From Sarcocystis neurona (taxonomy: Eukaryota; Apicomplexa; Conoidasida; Eucoccidiorida; Sarcocystidae), in NCBI GenBank assembly GCA_000727475.1, contig KL647293.1, positions 124,001-188,000 on the forward strand: a stretch of DNA of 64,000 nucleotides, in the 5' to 3' direction. Both the position numbers and the translations under genes were made by a program. Position 1 is the stretch's first letter. Each line of letters opens with the position of its first letter. The notes under the pieces are model-generated. The model was not told the origin of the DNA. It was given only the letters and a program-made list of their open reading frames with translations, and did no database searches. This document shows, one piece after another, positions 36,701-64,000 of the stretch.

Positions 36701-36939
36701 CTTGACCAAAGATATATATATATATATGCGTAAATGTATAGGTGTCTGCCTGCTTTTGTGATGGGATCTGTCCATATCTATTTGAGCCACATGTATACAA
36801 ATATGTGTATGTATCTTTCTGTCCACCTACCTTTACACATATGTGTATATATATATATATGTACATATGTATTGGTACGCATATGTCTGTATATGGCCAT
36901 ATGTATTACCAGTCACACATAGAGGTGTGTATCGTGCAG

Positions 36940-37040
36940 TAAAAGTGGAGGATACGTTCTGGGATGTATTTGCGTCTGTGCTGTCCAAGCGTTCCTGCGA
37001 AAAGACGTTAGTAGCAAAAGGTCGTTTGTTGAGGTGTCTG
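36940..37040 (+). CDS. Candidate unassigned exon with good splice sites
   Basis: It lies between a CGTGCAG acceptor and a GTACGT donor on the + strand. The open text includes VEDTFWDVFASVLSKRSCEK, a helix-like pattern with a Trp. The antisense strand is also open and has usable sites, so the strand is uncertain. No family recognised. Confidence 0.2.
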
Positions 37041-40000
37041 GTACGTAATTCTCTATGCTTCCCTGCATGCAGGACGTGCTGGTCTGCATCAGTGTTCACG
37101 CTTGTCTGCGGACTCCGATATGTGCGTATGTGAGTAATTCATATATATATATATATATATGTTTGTAGACAGAGAGGGCGGTTTTTGTGTAGGGGCGGCT
37201 TTCGTGAAGCGCACGCGTGGACATAGTTTTTATTGTGTTTTAATGTGTGTGTGTTATTTCTCTGCTGTCCACCTCTGTGTGTGTATGTGTGTGTTCGTCC
37301 GTCTGTCCGAATGTTTTGCCTAGGTCCGTAGGTGTGTTACCATGTATACGTCAGCAAGCGAATCCAACGTCGGTGCCGCCCTGTGTATGTACGCAGATTT
37401 ACATGAATTTTCGTTATGGTCGACAGCAGTCACCACGTCCTCGGCCTTGCCGATTTTTTGTGTACAGACCTTGTGACTTGTTGGTACGATTGAGAAGAAA
37501 CGCAGGCGCCTTTTCGTGCGTCCTGCACTAGATCCTCCCGTACAACGAGGGGCACGGCACATGGCTTTTGCCTATGGATGAGCAACAAAACGAAAGAAGC
37601 CCGGCGCCGTCGAAGCGTCCTGCAACGTGTTAGAATGCGAGATCTAGAAAGCGAGGCGCACACAAGGGCACAAGACAATAATCGAGAAACAGGTTTCACA
37701 CATTTGTATATGAACACAGGAACACATACCCATATATATCTATGTATGTATGTATCAGTGCACGCCTGCCTCCGACGTATACTTGCGCATTGGTGTATTC
37801 GTACTCTTGCACGTTCATGAGTAGGACAGGTAAAAACAGGTGCACGAGCTTGTAGGATAAGACTTTTTCTGGGCGTGTACACTTTCGTACCTAACGCTAG
37901 AGGTAGACACACAATATTAGTAGTGGTTGTAGTGGAAGTAGTAGTAGTAGTAGCAATGGTACGCATACACAGGTGACGTCTATGCACCTGTAAGTGAGCG
38001 TCCCTATGAAACATCTGTTGATACGAGCGCACACGTGGGGAATAGACGTCTCTGCCTGTAAGTACGTAAAGAATACACATAAACACCTACGCATCTCTCT
38101 CTCTGCACACATGTGTGTATACACCATTATGTTCACGTATGGATGGATACGCACAGACCACATGTATGCATATAGGCGTGCGTATCAGTCTATAATAAAT
38201 GGCCCGTGTGATTACGCGCCGGAGTTCTACGCAGAAGCGGGTCGAGCGAGTCATCCATGCGTTTCCACTTGGGAAGTAGTAACTACAGAACCCCTTGTAC
38301 GGAAAATGACTACCTGGAAAAATAGACACAACCAGAGGTAGAAGAAGCTTCAAATGTGTGACACTTTTGGAGAGGTATGTATCTGTCACGGCGTTCGTAT
38401 TTGAATTGTCATAGCCTAGTACGTGCAGCGGAGCGCTACGAACAGCAACTAGGGGAGCAGCAGCGTGTTTCTCCTAGGACGACGCAGTGGCCGCCAAGCG
38501 CGTTACGCAAGCAGCGGACAGCTACGTCGGCACAAGAAAAGCGTGTCTTTGCAGTGCTTCGATTGTGTGACATCCAACAGCGGCAGACATCCCGTCCCAG
38601 CAAAATATAAACCACTACACTCACGCACAGGAGCGGAACGAGCAGCGTGAAGAGTGACCACCCAGCACGTTGTAGGTAGCTAATTTCCTTGGTTGTCACC
38701 CCAGGATTCTGTGTGTGTCAACCACCGCTGCCGACGCCGCATATATCCTACGTATGCAGTGAAGCTGCAGCCTCTGCTTCCATCGTCGCTGCTGCGGCTG
38801 CCGATGGCTGCTGCGGAAGACATTTGCTGCTCGTGTGCTCCGCGCAGGGATGACGCGGCGCTGCTGGTCTGCTGCGGCATAATCCTGCCGCGGGCTCCTG
38901 TACAGACCTGCCACATCTGCGGCTTACCTTACACTCTACTGTCACACATTATATATATATATATATGTGGGCTGGATGCCTTGTTGCCTGGATCCTGGGT
39001 CCACGCTGTTGCATGCGGCGTCCTGTAGATAAACTGCTGATGCCGCCTTGTGTATCAAAAGCTGCCGCACGTATCCGCCGCGCAGCGTGCAACTGTCTGC
39101 CTTTCTAGAATGTTGTCGGTATTCGTCACTATCTTGTGTAATACTACCTAAGCGGTTGCGCCGCTCTAAACACCTGCCGTGTCCACAAAGCTGATGCAGG
39201 TGTCTACGCTGCGGCCGCTGCTGTTGTGTGTGTCCGCTGCACCTGCTGCTGCTGCTGCACGCTGCGCCGTACACAGGGGTGCTGCGATCGTTCGCTGGTG
39301 CGCGTCCACTGCAGCACAGTTACACGCTATGGTGGCTCGTAACGTAAGCTGACTAGATCTGCAGCAGGATCCGCTGCAGTCCCGGATGCAGTCTTGAGGG
39401 AGGCGTCGCTCCTCCCTTCTCGCAACTGCGTTCGCCCGGGGCGTGCCCGCAGGCTGCTGCTGCGGCACAACACCAGGAGCGGCGCGTTGGCGGCACCAAA
39501 CATTTTGATGTTTTCTGCTCTTTCTAACATCTCTTCATTTTCATTTCTTTTCGGCAGAGCTGCTCATCACCATCTGCACCACAGGACCACATGTCTAGCT
39601 ACTACACGTGCAGCAGCAGCACTGTGTGGAAACGGCAGCCACAAAACGTGTGGGTGAATACACGTGGAGGTATCTACATCGTCTTTGTTACGCATATATA
39701 TTTACAACTTACATATATGTGTATATACGTCCACAACACAGATACATATATATGGTGCTAGCATATAGATGTGTCTGCACCGTCGCTTTCCGTTCACCTG
39801 TGTGCGCGAAACACACTATATATACATACTTCTATAAATGTATAGGACACGAGCGTCTCCAGCGTAGATATCTACGACACACGTATACACATATATGCAC
39901 ATGTGTATATCTGCACGTTTAGAGAGTACCCCGTACACGTATACGTATAGTAGACACATCTGTGTATGTGTCGTCGTCGTACAGCATCCCTGCGCGTGTT

Positions 40001-40620
40001 TGGCGGGACTCCACTGCAAGATCTCCTCTACGAGAAACACCTCTCCAGGCGAGGCGTCAGACGCGCGAAGGTGCCGTGCCGAAGAGCCCACATTGCTGCA
40101 GATGTGTCACCATGCCGCACTAACTTGACGCGTACACCTGACGTGTGTGTATTTACGAGGACCCATCGCAGGCACATGCGTAACGAGGGAGCGGTGCAGC
40201 ATGCAGCAGCGGCGCCACGGGTGTGCAACCGCGGGCCTGAAACTCCTTCCACGAGGGCACGCGACGGGTAGGAAGACAAGAAACATGACGAAGGACGACC
40301 GACGAAAAACGCGAGGGATCGAAGCGGAGGTGAAGAAGAAGACGAAAGGAGATGAAGAAGCAGGAGCTAAAAGGATGTAATACACCACACGCAGAGACGA
40401 CAGGCTACTTGGTCCAAATATGAAACGCTGTAGCACACACATAGTGGGCAGGTCGGCATCGCATGCAGCTCGGCATCGCATGCATCACGACAGGAGGAAG
40501 CTGCTGTCGTCCGCTGCTGCTGTCCCCCGGTGTCCACGCTCCTCACACTTAGTGAACGTCTACGTACGTTTGTTTCATATTATAACTAACGTATGTACAA
40601 GAAACTACAGACACGTACGC

Positions 40621-40651
<31 letters not shown>

Positions 40652-40660
40652 CTGGCACGT

Positions 40661-40750
40661 CTGCGAAGATTACTACTACCAGCTGGGTGCCTATACATAT
40701 ATATATATATGCATACACTGATACGTCTGCGAAGATTACTACTACCAGTC
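40661..40750. repeat. Two-copy direct repeat with CTGCGAAGATTACTACTACC
   Basis: Copies start at 40661 and 40727 (66-bp spacing) and are each flanked by (TA)n runs. No gene function is visible. Confidence 0.7.
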
Positions 40751-41254
40751 ACGTGACTGTACATATATATATATATACATATATATAAGGTGTATTGTCC
40801 GCGCATCCGCCGCAGCGTCCTCATGCATCCTTCGAAGAAAAGGCAGTGTAGACTGCCATTCCCACCCCTCTCACACGTTACCCGGTCGTTTCACGCTTGG
40901 CATCGCCGCTGCTGCTGCTGCTGCGCTACATGCTGCTGCTGCTACACGTTTTTTTCGAGCCTGCTGCTGCAACGCGCGCAGTTGGTGCTGTTCTGCTTCT
41001 CGCTGACGCCTGCTGCTGCACCGCGGCTGCTGCTGCTACGACTCTTCTTCTTGTTGCGCGTGCTGCTGCCGCCTGTTCAAGCTGCAGCTGTCCCTCGCAC
41101 GCGCTGCTGCATCGCTTGGACGATGCCTCAGCCAGGTGGAACAAGAGCGAATCGGTGACTTCTGCGAAGGCCTGTAGCCCTCGCTTCCGTGTGGCTCCAC
41201 AAATGCAACGAGAAGCACAGCAGCTGCAACGGCTGCTTCGTTGCGGGGAGCTGC

Positions 41255-63665
<22,411 letters not shown>

Positions 63666-63669
63666 CTGC

Positions 63670-63890
63670 AGCGGCCGCATAGCACCACCAGAACGAGCAG
63701 CAGGCCTCGGGGGAGGACTTAACAACAGGCGAAAAACACCAAGCGGGGCAGAAAAGAGGAGACGCGGCACCAGCAGCAGCCCAAAGCAGCAACAAAGGCG
63801 AGACCCCCACCAGCAGCAGCAGCACTGCGCGGAACCCGTACAACGGCACAGAGTCCGTCTGCGGGGGATAGCAGCAAACGAGGCTTTCAG
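63670..63890. repeat. CTG (sense) repeat intron at the right edge
   Basis: CAGCAGCAGC text on the given strand leads (in sense) to the GCCGCTGCAG acceptor at 63666. The preceding SWI/SNF exon is not in the window. Confidence 0.65.
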
Positions 63891-64000
63891 AAAACAATCC
63901 AAATGACGAGCGCGCAGGTACCGAAGGAAAAACGCGTCTGCCTCTACCCACGTGGAGAGACGGTCGCAAGCAGCAACGTCTTCTCACTTATCATACACGC

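Larger units (their letters stand above)
35636..41254. other. Region between the convergent CWC22 and SWI/SNF genes
   Basis: It holds TA repeats (about 35930-36010, 36700-36900, 39690-39910, 40620-40790), CAG text at 36050-36520, and CTG text at 40900-41200. Several short stretches look protein-like but cannot be joined: 37395-37474, 38190-38340, 38702-38920 and 39040-39510, on either strand. The 3' untranslated regions of both genes must also lie here. Confidence 0.4.

Overview
The window reads as nuclear DNA of a coccidian apicomplexan, most likely Eimeria. The signs are (CAG/CTG)n trinucleotide runs in exons and introns, homopolymeric Ala/Gln/Ser/Leu runs, very long introns filled with TA/TG microsatellites, GT-AG splicing, and two intron-rich eukaryotic genes with clear orthologues. 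I see no bacterial, phage, CRISPR or viral content.

Layout. (1) About 0.4-3.5 kb, + strand: pieces of a multi-PAN/Apple-domain (microneme-like) protein. Cysteine modules repeat at least six times, but a TGA interrupts the first, so this is probably a decayed or mis-sequenced gene. (2) About 3.5-9.05 kb: no confident gene; it holds an 84-bp tandem repeat and several ambiguous open stretches. (3) 9053-35635, + strand: a 15-exon orthologue of the spliceosomal factor CWC22. A roughly 1,100-residue Arg/Ser/Glu-rich N-terminal extension is followed by MIF4G, MA3 and a short Ser/Asp tail. All 15 exons join in phase to a 1,763-residue protein. (4) 35.6-41.25 kb: space between convergent genes, with two possible unassigned exons. 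(5) 63665-41255, - strand, running off the right edge: a Snf2/Brahma (BRG1)-type SWI/SNF ATPase. It shows the end of the HSA region, the complete split helicase (DEMGLGKT ... DEGH ... RAHRVGQ), and a long low-complexity C-terminus containing the family's conserved block after the helicase.

Both recognised genes act in the nucleus: one in splicing and exon-junction-complex loading, the other in chromatin remodelling. Nothing suggests they act together; they are simply convergent neighbours.

The most unusual features lie in introns. Trinucleotide repeats are mostly CAG on the sense strand of exons but CTG on the sense strand of introns, often running straight into the 3' splice site. Two CWC22 introns end in pyrimidine tracts of about 1.7 kb. 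At least ten different minisatellites (12 to about 150 bp units) occur, nearly all inside introns. An ACT/TAC array of about 950 bp stands apart from the CAG background. I found no convincing new enzymatic or defence system; the candidates for novelty are the repeat architecture, the N-terminal RS extension of CWC22, and a D-to-C change in helicase motif VI.
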